In this document: one piece after another, positions 16,184 through 24,202 of the stretch
Numbering within the stretch: the first letter of the stretch is position 1
How the letters are laid out: the number at the start of each line of letters is the position of its first letter
Source of the DNA: CAYPHY01 sp964410625
GTDB lineage: Bacteria; Chloroflexota; Anaerolineae; Promineifilales; Promineifilaceae
DNA: 64,000 bases
Assembly: GCA_964410625.1 (NCBI GenBank)
Contig: CAYPHY010000003.1
Location: forward strand, 124,001-188,000
Direction: 5' to 3'
Position numbers and translations under genes: made by a program
Notes under the pieces: generated by a model
Told to the model about the DNA's origin: nothing
Databases searched by the model: none
What the model saw: the letters and a program-made list of their open reading frames with translations, nothing else

Positions 16184-18472
16184 TTATTCGCTTGTCCACC
16201 ACATCTGGCGGCCGTCGCTAGTGATCTCGATGGTCCGGTATTCGTTGGCAAACAAGACGGCCGACCCTGCGGTGTGGGCGGCCGTTGTCCATTCCACTTT
16301 GCTTTTACCTGAAAATTCTACCGCATCGGCTGTGACAACCAGGATCTGCGCCCGGACGCGCTCTAGGAATGTCGTTTGCTCATGTTCCGCTTTAGTCGCT
16401 TTCACGACGACGGCCGGCCCGCCTAGTTCCATCTCTTCGTTTGGCTCGCCCGGCAACAGCAGGGAGAAATTGCCATACTCAATGCGCAGGGCGAGCGCAG
16501 CCGAAGCATCCAATACCTGTAAGAAAACGCCATCCCCCAGATTGATCCGCTCCCCGATCGTAGTAGTGTGTACTGGAATCTGATTTTCCTGGGCGGTTTC
16601 TAGCACGGCCGTATAGGCCGGGTTTGCTTCTGTTGATTGGCGGCCGACCAGCAACTGTTTGGCCTTGTAGTGGGTAATGGCCTCGGCCAGGCCGCTGACT
16701 AGCCACTCATCATCCTCGGTCATCACGACAACATCCAGCGAGCGATTCCAAAATGGAAGGTGTTGGCCGAGATGTTCATTGAGGATGTTTGTGGAACGGC
16801 CGCCGTTGATCAATAGATGACGGCCGCTGGGTGTCTGCACCAGCGTCGCCTCTCCCTGTTCCATCTCTAAGAAATAAACATGCAGATAGCCGTCTGGCTG
16901 TGACCATGACCAGTTGAAAAGCAGGACGGCAACTCCCAGACTTCCAGCCAGAGCTGCACGTACCGGCAGCTTGCGACGAAGACCGTGCAGCAATGCTTCG
17001 CGGCGCGGCTGTTCTAAGAGCATCAGCCAGGTCGCGCCACCGATGAGTGCATAGAGGGCAGCCAGCGCCGAGGGAGAGAGTTGGAGTGGCACGGCCGCAC
17101 CAGGGATGGCGGCGAAAAAGCGCACCATCCCAATGGTGTAGCGTAAGAGCAACCAGGAAATCCAGGCAAATAGCTGGCTAAGTACCGGCGAGATCATGCC
17201 GGTGACCGTGGCAAAAATGCCCGAAATCATCACGCCTGGCTGGACTGGGAGAATCAATAAATTGGCGGGAAGGTTCCACACCGGCAACTGGCCGAAATAA
17301 GCCAGGAGCAAGGGCAGGGTGAGGACTTGCGCGGCAAGGGTAACGATCACCCCTTCGCTGAAGAGCCGCAGCGTTTGCCCAACGGCTCCCGGTTCGAGCC
17401 ACTGTGATAGCTGCGCCTTGCTCCAGCGTGTCAGTGGCTCGGCATAGAGCATTAGCCCCAACGTAGCGGTAAAGCTGAGCTGAAAGCCGATGTCCCAGAG
17501 AATAGAGGGCTGAAAGATAGTCATCACGATGGCAGCGACGAGCAAAGGGGCAAAGGGAAAGGTCGGCCGCCCCAACAGACGACGGCCGACGAGATACATG
17601 CCGCCCATAAAAGCCGCCCTGACTACCGAAGGAGCCGCGCCGACGAGGATGGTATAGAATCCAACGACTGCAATAGCCAACCATGCCGCCCAACGACGAG
17701 GCAACACGGCCGCGCCGGTTGCATCCACAAAGCCGACGAGAAGCGCGATATTAAAACCTGAAATGGCGATGATATGGGTCATCCCCGTCAGCCGGAAGGC
17801 TTCGTCGAGATCGGCCGTCATCCCGCTGTCATCGCCAAGCAAAATACCAATCAGTAGGGCTGCTTCTGGCGAAGGGATCAACTGTTCAATGGTCTGTCGT
17901 GCTCGTTGCTTGAGTTGGAGGACGGTATCATAAAATGTGATTGGCTGGTCGGCCGCCAGCGCCCGCGGCCGAATCTCCGGGTAGCGCATTTCGCTGTAGA
18001 CATGTTCCCGTTGCCCAAAGTCGGAGCGTTCTAAACGGCCGCTAAGTAGCAGGGGCGTCCCGTAGTCGGCGGCCGAAAGCGCATCGGTGACGACATGGAG
18101 CAAGCCACCGATGGGACGAGAGAGGCCGTTTTCGAGCGTGATGGATTCGACAGCAACGCGCAGCCAGGCGGCCGTGTCGCGGTCGGTTGGCTCCTCGACG
18201 ACCCGGCCGGAAAGCGTCACGCCCTCCGCATCGTTGTAGTAAGCGATATGGGATTCATCAATCGTTGGTACACTGGCCTGAAAACGCCACGCACCCAGGC
18301 AAAAGGCGACAACACAAGCGAGCAAGAGGCGCAAGGTTGGATCATGGCGCAGAAGGAGGGTGGCGACGGCCGTTAATCCGCCGAGAATCAGCCAGGTAGC
18401 ACTATCCAGGCCAAGCAAAGAGGCAAGCCAGATACCAGAGAGCCAGCCAATGCCCAGATAGATGATGACCAT
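16184..18472 (-). CDS. comEC: ComEC/Rec2 family competence protein
   Basis: This is the DNA-uptake channel protein of natural transformation, 762 aa. The N-terminal helices and a soluble OB-like part (about 75-170) are followed by the Competence domain, with the conserved GMTHIIAISGFNIALLVGF stretch (about 230-248) and many membrane helices to about 510. The C-terminal metallo-beta-lactamase-like part (from about 535) is degenerate. Where active homologues have a DxGQGDA and an HxHxDH-like motif, this one reads LEMEQGEA and MTEDDEW. Nuclease activity is therefore doubtful. No comEA or other competence gene is nearby. Confidence 0.88.
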   Translation of the reverse strand: MVIIYLGIGWLSGIWLASLLGLDSATWLILGGLTAVATLLLRHDPTLRLLLACVVAFCLGAWRFQASVPTIDESHIAYYNDAEGVTLSGRVVEEPTDRDTAAWLRVAVESITLENGLSRPIGGLLHVVTDALSAADYGTPLLLSGRLERSDFGQREHVYSEMRYPEIRPRALAADQPITFYDTVLQLKQRARQTIEQLIPSPEAALLIGILLGDDSGMTADLDEAFRLTGMTHIIAISGFNIALLVGFVDATGAAVLPRRWAAWLAIAVVGFYTILVGAAPSVVRAAFMGGMYLVGRRLLGRPTFPFAPLLVAAIVMTIFQPSILWDIGFQLSFTATLGLMLYAEPLTRWSKAQLSQWLEPGAVGQTLRLFSEGVIVTLAAQVLTLPLLLAYFGQLPVWNLPANLLILPVQPGVMISGIFATVTGMISPVLSQLFAWISWLLLRYTIGMVRFFAAIPGAAVPLQLSPSALAALYALIGGATWLMLLEQPRREALLHGLRRKLPVRAALAGSLGVAVLLFNWSWSQPDGYLHVYFLEMEQGEATLVQTPSGRHLLINGGRSTNILNEHLGQHLPFWNRSLDVVVMTEDDEWLVSGLAEAITHYKAKQLLVGRQSTEANPAYTAVLETAQENQIPVHTTTIGERINLGDGVFLQVLDASAALALRIEYGNFSLLLPGEPNEEMELGGPAVVVKATKAEHEQTTFLERVRAQILVVTADAVEFSGKSKVEWTTAAHTAGSAVLFANEYRTIEITSDGRQMWWTSE

Positions 18473-18529
18473 GAGCCTTTACAGGTGATGTGTTCCTCTC
18501 ATAAGCTGGTAGCTTACCTATAGAGTAGC

Positions 18530-18648
18530 AGGACTTACACAGTGATAACATTTCGACACGAATGACACGAATAACACGAAGTTCGTCCTCTTTATTCGTG
18601 AAATTCGTACGCAAATTTGCGCCATCCGTGTCAAAATGCGTAAGTCCT
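18530..18648. repeat. Nested hairpin with ACACGAAT words
   Basis: The outer arms AGGACTTAC (18530-18538) and GTAAGTCCT (18640-18648) pair perfectly. Inside, ACACGAATGACACGAATAAC (from 18556) faces ATTCGTG-type words at 18592-18631. It lies between comEC (start 18472) and the next leftward gene (stop 18708). The same words occur at 30912-30960 and 62389-62460. Confidence 0.75.
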
Positions 18649-18707
18649 AAGTATAAGAACGTGCCTAATCCTGGTCAAATACACTGATAGTGCACCTGCC
18701 AAGGTCG

Positions 18708-20285
18708 TTAGCGTCCGTTTCGCAATACCTCACGGGCGGCGTTATAGCCGGGCGCGCCGGTGACGCCGCCGCCAGGGTGGGTTCCTGCCCCACAGAGATA
18801 TAGATTCTTGATTGGCGTCTGGTAGCGGCTCCAATGGGTGATCGGTCGCATGACCAATAGTTGATCCAACCCCATTTCGCCATGATAGATACTACCCTCG
18901 GTCAGGCTGTACTCTCGCTCCCAATCGAACGGTGTGGTCAGTTGGCAGTGTAATACCTGTTGCTTGAGTCCGGGGGCATAGCTTTCCAGAGTGTCTAAAA
19001 TCGTATCAACTAATCCCTCACGTTCACTATTCCAATCCCCTTCGCGTAGTTCATAGGGGGCGTACTGCATGGTGACGGTCATGATCTGTTGGCCGGGGGG
19101 GGCCAGCGCCGGATCGGTGAAGGTGGGGATCACAATGTCCAGATAGGGCGCGGCCGAGACACGGCCGTACTTCGCTGCATCATACGCCTTTTCTAAATAA
19201 TCGAGGCTAGGGGCAATGCGAATATGGCCGCTGAGTTGCGCGGTATCTGTTTGTCCGTTGAACGCCGGTAAATCGCTCAAAGCCAGATTGACCCGCGCGG
19301 TGCAGCCGCGATAGATGATATTGCGTACCTGGCGCATCGTCTCCGGCTCCAGGTGTTGCGGCCCAACCAGCCCAAAGAGGGTGCGGCGCGGATCGGCATT
19401 CGAGAGGACGGTCCGGCCGCTTACCTGCTCACCGCTTTCCAGCCGTACCCCGACCGCTGCTGGTTCCACATCATCACTCAGGACGACTTCAGCAACGGCC
19501 GTGCCGGTGCGAATCTCGCTGCCATGCTGGCGAATGACACTGGCAAGGGCGGCCGAAAGCTGTCCCATGCCGCCCAGCACAAAGCGACTGTTGGGGAAAC
19601 CGAGGATGTTTTGGTAGAGAAACATCAGTGTTGTCCCCGCCGAGCGCGGCCCCTGACGTATACCAGTGATACCCGCTGCGCCCAACGCCCCTTTCAATGC
19701 GTCACTCTCAAACCACTCATCAAGATAGGAGCTAACAGCCATTGGCAAGATGCGCATAAACTCCATCATCTGCTCATTGCCCAGTCGCTTCAGCTTTAGC
19801 CCAACATTGCCCCAGGATGTCAGATCGCTGACGTGCCGGGCGAAGGGGTCGGGTGGCGTCAGCAACATCATCCCGCGTAGCACGGAGGCCATCTCATTCA
19901 CCTGTCGCCGGAAGGCCGGGTAGCGTTCGGCGTCCCGCTCGCTAAAACGCCTGATCGCTTCCACTGTCTTTGCTTCATCGCGCCAGATGGTCAGGGCGCG
20001 GCCGTCCGGCTGTGGGGCAAAGACGGCCGCCGGGCTTTCGCGAAATTCCAGGCCATGCATCTTTAGAAAGAGCTTCTGCACGATCTCATCCTGGAACATC
20101 CCGGCATCGGTCGCGCCGGTATTGACCTTGTAGCCGGGGAAGATTTCTTCAGTGGCGGCCGCGCCACCGAGTACATTTCGCTTTTCGAGGACAAGTACCT
20201 TTTTGCCTGCTTGAGCCAGCGTCGCGGCGGCAACTAAGCCATTATGCCCACCGCCAATAATGATTGCATCGTATTGGTTATTCAT
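18708..20285 (-). CDS. FAD-dependent oxidoreductase, phytoene-desaturase-like (PYROXD2 type)
   Basis: This 525-aa flavoprotein has a Rossmann FAD motif at the N terminus (IIIGGGHNGLVAAATLAQAGKK, about 8-29 in part) and the C-terminal FAD motif LYLCGAGTHPGGGVTGAPG (about 495-513). It fits the CrtI/PYROXD2 group. No carotenoid genes are nearby, so PYROXD2-like with an unknown substrate is more likely than a carotenoid desaturase. It is a paralogue of the next gene upstream (20383-21969), pointing to an old tandem duplication. It is the last gene of the leftward series that begins with an MttB gene at 25729. Confidence 0.85.
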   Translation of the reverse strand: MNNQYDAIIIGGGHNGLVAAATLAQAGKKVLVLEKRNVLGGAAATEEIFPGYKVNTGATDAGMFQDEIVQKLFLKMHGLEFRESPAAVFAPQPDGRALTIWRDEAKTVEAIRRFSERDAERYPAFRRQVNEMASVLRGMMLLTPPDPFARHVSDLTSWGNVGLKLKRLGNEQMMEFMRILPMAVSSYLDEWFESDALKGALGAAGITGIRQGPRSAGTTLMFLYQNILGFPNSRFVLGGMGQLSAALASVIRQHGSEIRTGTAVAEVVLSDDVEPAAVGVRLESGEQVSGRTVLSNADPRRTLFGLVGPQHLEPETMRQVRNIIYRGCTARVNLALSDLPAFNGQTDTAQLSGHIRIAPSLDYLEKAYDAAKYGRVSAAPYLDIVIPTFTDPALAPPGQQIMTVTMQYAPYELREGDWNSEREGLVDTILDTLESYAPGLKQQVLHCQLTTPFDWEREYSLTEGSIYHGEMGLDQLLVMRPITHWSRYQTPIKNLYLCGAGTHPGGGVTGAPGYNAAREVLRNGR

Positions 20286-20308
20286 CTGTATACCTTAGCT
20301 GGGAAGAG

Positions 20309-20372
20309 TACAGCGGATAGGGAAATAAACGGATGAGCAACTACCCATCCGTTGTTTTCTTTATCCGTTGTA
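20309..20372. repeat. Word-array hairpin, ACGGATG/AAATAA family
   Basis: The arms at 20309-20335 and 20346-20372 are reverse complements with about five differences. It lies between the two paralogous oxidoreductase genes, 10 bp after the stop of the upstream one. The same word set makes a larger hairpin at 36024-36126 and a single arm at 55672-55698. Confidence 0.75.
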
Positions 20373-20382
20373 GTCTGTCGTC

Positions 20383-21969
20383 CTAAAAACCATCTTTTAA
20401 CGCTTCCAACGCACCCAACCGCCCCGGCGCACCCATGATCCCGCCGCCGGGGTGCGTGCCGGAGCCGCATTGGTAGTAGCCCTTAATCGGCGTGCGGTAT
20501 TTGGCGTACCCGGCCGCCGGACGGAGAAAGAATAGCTGGGACAGGCTCAATTCGCCGTGGAAGATGTTGCCCTGCGAAATGCCCGTTGTGCGCTCAATAT
20601 CTACCGGCGTCAATACCTGCCGGTGCAAAATAATATCCTTCAAATTGGGGAAGTATTCGGCTAAGGTATCCACAACCGCATCACCAAACGCTTCCCGTTT
20701 TTCATCGGTCCATTCCCCATCACGCAACTTGTAGGGGGCGTATTGCACGAAGCAGGACATCACATGCTTGCCCGGCGGGGCCATATCGGGGTCAATCATC
20801 GAAGGGATGATGCAATCAATATACGGCCGCTGCGAAAAGTTACCATACTTCGCATCATCATACGCCCGTTCCAGGTAATCAGTGTCCGGGCTGATCGAAA
20901 TCGCCCCGGCCAGATGACGGCCGACCCCCGGCAGACAGGCCAGCTCCGGCGCGGCATCCAACGCCAGATTGACCTTACCCGACGAGCCATAGGTGTTGAA
21001 ACGGCCGATGGATTGCAACAAATCGGCCGGTAAATGCTGTGGCTCGACGAGATTGAGGAACGTTTGCTTGGGGTCGAGGCTGGAAAAGACGACGTTAGCG
21101 GTATACTCGTCCCCATTTTGCATGGCGACGCCGGTGGCGCGGCCGTTCTTCACAATGACCTGTGATACCGGGGCATTGCAACGAATCTCCACGCCTTGTG
21201 CCTGTGCTGCCCGTGCCAACACCTCCGCCAGACCGCCCGTTCCCCCTTTGTGGAAACCCCAGGCACGGTACGCCCCGTCAATCTCGCCCATGTAGTGGTG
21301 CAGCAAGACGTAGGCCGTGCCGGGAGAGCGCGGCCCCAGGAACGTGCCGATGATCCCGCTGGCGGAGACAGTCGCCTTCAACGGTTCCGACTCAAACCAT
21401 TGCTCAACAAAATCGGCCGCGCTCATCGTCATCAACTTTGCCATCAGGTACAGTTGTTCTTCCCCCAGGTTGAGGAAATGGCGGGCCATGTCGAGTAGTC
21501 CCAGCCAATCGCGCGGATTCAGCTTGGTCGGATCAGGAGGGATAATACCGAGAATGTATTTAACCGCCTTCGCCATGAAGTACATGTTACGGCCGTACTC
21601 ATCATAAGCATCCGCGTCCCGCTGCGAAAAGCGGGCGATGCTGCGTAGGGTGTCATAATGGTCGTTATTGCGGTAGAGATAGCGGCCGTCGGGCAGGGGG
21701 GTTAGCGTGCTTTCCAGCGGTAACATAGTCATGCCATGCCCCGGCAGGTTCAGGTCGCGAACGATCTCTGGCCGGAAGAGGCTGACGACATAGGAAAAGA
21801 CGGTGAACTTAAAGCCGGGGAAGATTTCCTCGGTGACGGATGCGCCGCCGACGAGATGGCGACGCTCCAGGACGAGCACCTTTTTCCCCGCTCTTGCTAA
21901 ATAGGCGGCCGCGACTAGCCCATTATGTCCGCCGCCAATGACGATTGCATCGTAATGATGGTTGTTCAT
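20383..21969 (-). CDS. FAD-dependent oxidoreductase, phytoene-desaturase-like, second copy
   Basis: This protein of about 528 aa is of the same family as its neighbour. The N-terminal motif IVIGGGHNGLVAAAYLARAG is followed by ERRHLVGGASVTEEIFPG, and the C-terminal motif YYQCGSGTHPGGGIMGAPG is intact. The frame is open to 22092, but that extension is an intergenic hairpin. The ATG at 21969 has GGAG just before it and matches the paralogue's start. It presumably oxidises or isomerises a hydrophobic or amine substrate. The substrate is not visible from the sequence. Confidence 0.87.
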   Translation of the reverse strand: MNNHHYDAIVIGGGHNGLVAAAYLARAGKKVLVLERRHLVGGASVTEEIFPGFKFTVFSYVVSLFRPEIVRDLNLPGHGMTMLPLESTLTPLPDGRYLYRNNDHYDTLRSIARFSQRDADAYDEYGRNMYFMAKAVKYILGIIPPDPTKLNPRDWLGLLDMARHFLNLGEEQLYLMAKLMTMSAADFVEQWFESEPLKATVSASGIIGTFLGPRSPGTAYVLLHHYMGEIDGAYRAWGFHKGGTGGLAEVLARAAQAQGVEIRCNAPVSQVIVKNGRATGVAMQNGDEYTANVVFSSLDPKQTFLNLVEPQHLPADLLQSIGRFNTYGSSGKVNLALDAAPELACLPGVGRHLAGAISISPDTDYLERAYDDAKYGNFSQRPYIDCIIPSMIDPDMAPPGKHVMSCFVQYAPYKLRDGEWTDEKREAFGDAVVDTLAEYFPNLKDIILHRQVLTPVDIERTTGISQGNIFHGELSLSQLFFLRPAAGYAKYRTPIKGYYQCGSGTHPGGGIMGAPGRLGALEALKDGF

Positions 21970-21985
21970 AATACTCCATGTATCC

Positions 21986-22023
21986 CGGTTTGCTGAACCG
22001 AGAGCTACGGGTTGACAACCCGT
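21986..22023. repeat. Two small hairpins between the gcvT-like and oxidoreductase genes
   Basis: CGGTT (21986-21990) pairs with AACCG (21996-22000), and ACGGGTTG (22007-22014) pairs with CAACCCGT (22016-22023). They lie immediately 3' of the GcvT-like stop (22035) in the leftward transcript. Confidence 0.65.
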
Positions 22024-22034
22024 GCTACGTGCTT

Positions 22035-23237
22035 TTATGCGCGTTTTCGTGGTGGATCGAAGAAAGGTGTTTTGACAACGGTGGCTGGGCAAAGCTTGCG
22101 CTTATACTCAACCGTCACTTCCACATCCACTTGATCTCCAAATTTGCCATGTGGGTTCAGCACGGTGCCAATGGCGATATACTGCTTGAGGATTGGCGAA
22201 AAGACGTGGCTGGTGGCCTGGCCGATGAACTGACGGCCGCCCGACCCCGCTTTATAAATTGGCACGGCCGAACGCGAAGCACGCCCCGCCACTTGTGGCG
22301 GCAACCCTTCTTCGGCATACAGCTTTTCCAGCGCATTCCAGTCATATCGCAAGCCGACGAACGCCCAGGTAGAGCCTTGTTGTTTTTCCTTGAGAAGGGC
22401 GCGACGGCCGACAAAATCGCCACCATCCAGCTTCACCGTCCACCCTAGCCCGATCTCATAAGGGGATGACTTTTGACTCTCGATGATGGCATGTAGGCTG
22501 GAGACGTAGTCCACGCCGATCAAGATTAACCCCGCCTCGATTCGTGCCGCGTCCAGGGCAAGCATACCGGCGGGCAGGATGCCGTACCCTGCCCCCCGAT
22601 CCATCAGGCAGTCCCACAACGGTTCGGCGTGCTCCGGCCGCACCCATAGCTCATACCCCAGGTCGCCCGTATAGCCAGTGCGGGTGATAGTAATTGGGAA
22701 ATTGTCTACCCGACCCTCTGCCAGATGGAAATATTTGAGCTTGTCCAGATCAACGCCGCTGACGATCTCCTTGAGGATGGCGCGGCTATTTGGCCCTTGC
22801 AATGCCAGCGCGGCCAGGTCTTGCGAGACGTTGACCACCTGGGCACTCAGACCATACCCCACATCCTGGAACCAGCGCAGATTGGGATCGGCCGAGGTCA
22901 ACCGGTAATGGTTGTCATCCAGCCGCGAAACCGTGCCGTCATCAATCACTTTCCCCTGGGCGTCACACCAGGGCGTATACATCACCTGTCCTACACGGCA
23001 TTTGGCGATGTTGCGGGTCATGATCCGGTCTACCAGCCGCCCGGCATCGGGGCCGGTGACTTCATACTTATATAGGGGTGAGACATCTATCAGCCCCGCG
23101 CTATTGCGGATCGCATAATATTCGCGTTCATGCGATGGTTCATAGAGGCTGGCCGACAGATAGCCCGACCAGTTGCGCCACTCATGGCTTTCGCACAAAG
23201 CGGCCGTTCGGGAGTGAAAAGGTGTTGGTAAAGGCAT
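22035..23237 (-). CDS. GcvT-like aminomethyltransferase family protein
   Basis: This 400-aa protein has the GcvT fold: a folate-binding barrel and a C-terminal GCV_T_C domain. Seen are RNSAGLIDVSPLYKYEVTGPDA (about 43-64 in part), ALQGPNSRAIL (about 146-156), RTGYTGDLGYELWV (about 182-195) and DAARIEAGLILIGVDY (about 225-240). GcvT-family relatives move one-carbon units from glycine, dimethylglycine, sarcosine or DMSP to tetrahydrofolate. No gcvH or gcvP is nearby, so a demethylase role fits the amine genes around it. The neighbours are IclR and MttB upstream. Confidence 0.87.
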   Translation of the reverse strand: MPLPTPFHSRTAALCESHEWRNWSGYLSASLYEPSHEREYYAIRNSAGLIDVSPLYKYEVTGPDAGRLVDRIMTRNIAKCRVGQVMYTPWCDAQGKVIDDGTVSRLDDNHYRLTSADPNLRWFQDVGYGLSAQVVNVSQDLAALALQGPNSRAILKEIVSGVDLDKLKYFHLAEGRVDNFPITITRTGYTGDLGYELWVRPEHAEPLWDCLMDRGAGYGILPAGMLALDAARIEAGLILIGVDYVSSLHAIIESQKSSPYEIGLGWTVKLDGGDFVGRRALLKEKQQGSTWAFVGLRYDWNALEKLYAEEGLPPQVAGRASRSAVPIYKAGSGGRQFIGQATSHVFSPILKQYIAIGTVLNPHGKFGDQVDVEVTVEYKRKLCPATVVKTPFFDPPRKRA

Positions 23238-23251
23238 AGGCAGTTACTCGG

Positions 23252-23345
23252 TAATGAACAATGAGACAATGAACAATGAACAATGAACAATGAGACAATG
23301 AACAATGAGACAATGAACAATGAGACAATGAACAATGAGACAATG
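23252..23345. repeat. Tandem CAATGA array, single-arm form
   Basis: About a dozen copies of CAATGAA or CAATGAGA in one orientation run from 23252 to 23345. There is no inverse arm, unlike the perfect hairpin of the same words at 10263-10319. It lies just upstream of the GcvT-like start. Confidence 0.9.
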
Positions 23346-23367
23346 AGGTTGTGGAAGTGGTAGCCGC

Positions 23368-23430
23368 TAGTCTCCTAATCTCTTAATCTCTCAGTCTCCA
23401 ATCTCCAATCTCTAATCTCTAATCTCCTCT
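23368..23430. repeat. AGATTAGG-family array, single arm, supplies the IclR stop codon
   Basis: About seven copies of the octamer family (read leftward as AGATTAG and AGACT) run without an inverse arm. The last codons and TAG stop of the IclR gene come from the array (AGA GGA GAT TAG). Confidence 0.8.
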
Positions 23431-24195
23431 ATACCCCAACTGTCGCGAAATTCTTCCCGCTGCTTCCTTGACCAGTGCGCCGATCTCGTTGATCCGCCGC
23501 GTGGTCAGGCGAACGCTGGGGCCGCCGATGCTGACCGCCGCCACGACGTTTCCTTTGACATCAAAAACGGCCGCGCCAACAGCCACATAGCCAAGCTCTA
23601 ATTCACCATTGACCGTCGCATACCCCTTCTTACGCACCTCCTCCAGGCAGCGTTCAAACACGGCCGCATCGGTGATCGTGCGTTCGGTCAGGGCCGGTAA
23701 TGGTTCGCGGAGAAAAGCGGCGACCGTTTCAGCCGGTGAATGGGCCAAAATCGCTTTGCCGGTCGAGGTGGTGTGGGCGGGCCAGCGCGTGCCGATTTCC
23801 TGCTTGCCGCTGGTCAGGAAGTCGCCGGAGATTTCCTCAATGATCACGACCTCACGCCCCGCCAGCACTTCCAGCGTGGCCGTGTCGCCCGTGACCGAGG
23901 CCAAGCTTTCTAGCTCAGGATGGCAGATGGCGCGAACCGAGTTAGCCCGTTGGGCACGGCCGCCGAGGACGATCAACCCTGCTCCTAAGCGATAACTATC
24001 GGTGGCCGGATCGCGCACCACATACTCCATGCTCTCTAGCGCGGTCAGTAAGCGATAAGCGGTGGTGCGGTTGAGTCCCACTGCCTCAGCCAGTTCACCG
24101 ACGTGCCAGGTCGGTTTCTCGTCACTGAACGCTTCCAGCATCGTCATCGCCCGCAAAACCGACTGCGTTCCGCTATAGGGTTCGTTCTTGGTCAT
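23419..24195 (-). CDS. IclR-family transcriptional regulator
   Basis: This is a DNA-binding regulator of about 258 aa. An N-terminal winged helix (about 10-75) has QSVLRAMTMLEAF and LNRTTAYRLLTALESMEYV. A C-terminal effector domain follows (about 90-250) with RWPAHTTSTGKAILAH and the GAAVFDVKGNVVAAVSIGGPS strand. The chosen ATG at 24195 lies 8 bp after the MttB stop; a longer start at 24240 would overlap MttB. IclR regulators commonly control catabolic genes next to them, so the MttB/GcvT genes are likely targets. Candidate operators are at 25804 and 26789. Confidence 0.9.
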   Translation of the reverse strand: MTKNEPYSGTQSVLRAMTMLEAFSDEKPTWHVGELAEAVGLNRTTAYRLLTALESMEYVVRDPATDSYRLGAGLIVLGGRAQRANSVRAICHPELESLASVTGDTATLEVLAGREVVIIEEISGDFLTSGKQEIGTRWPAHTTSTGKAILAHSPAETVAAFLREPLPALTERTITDAAVFERCLEEVRKKGYATVNGELELGYVAVGAAVFDVKGNVVAAVSIGGPSVRLTTRRINEIGALVKEAAGRISRQLGYRGD

Positions 24196-24202
24196 GGATA
24201 CA

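Noticed and set aside
23252..23430. Repeat stretch that might be taken for a CRISPR array
   Set aside because: The words are 7-9 nt and directly adjacent; there are no unique spacers and no cas genes in the window.
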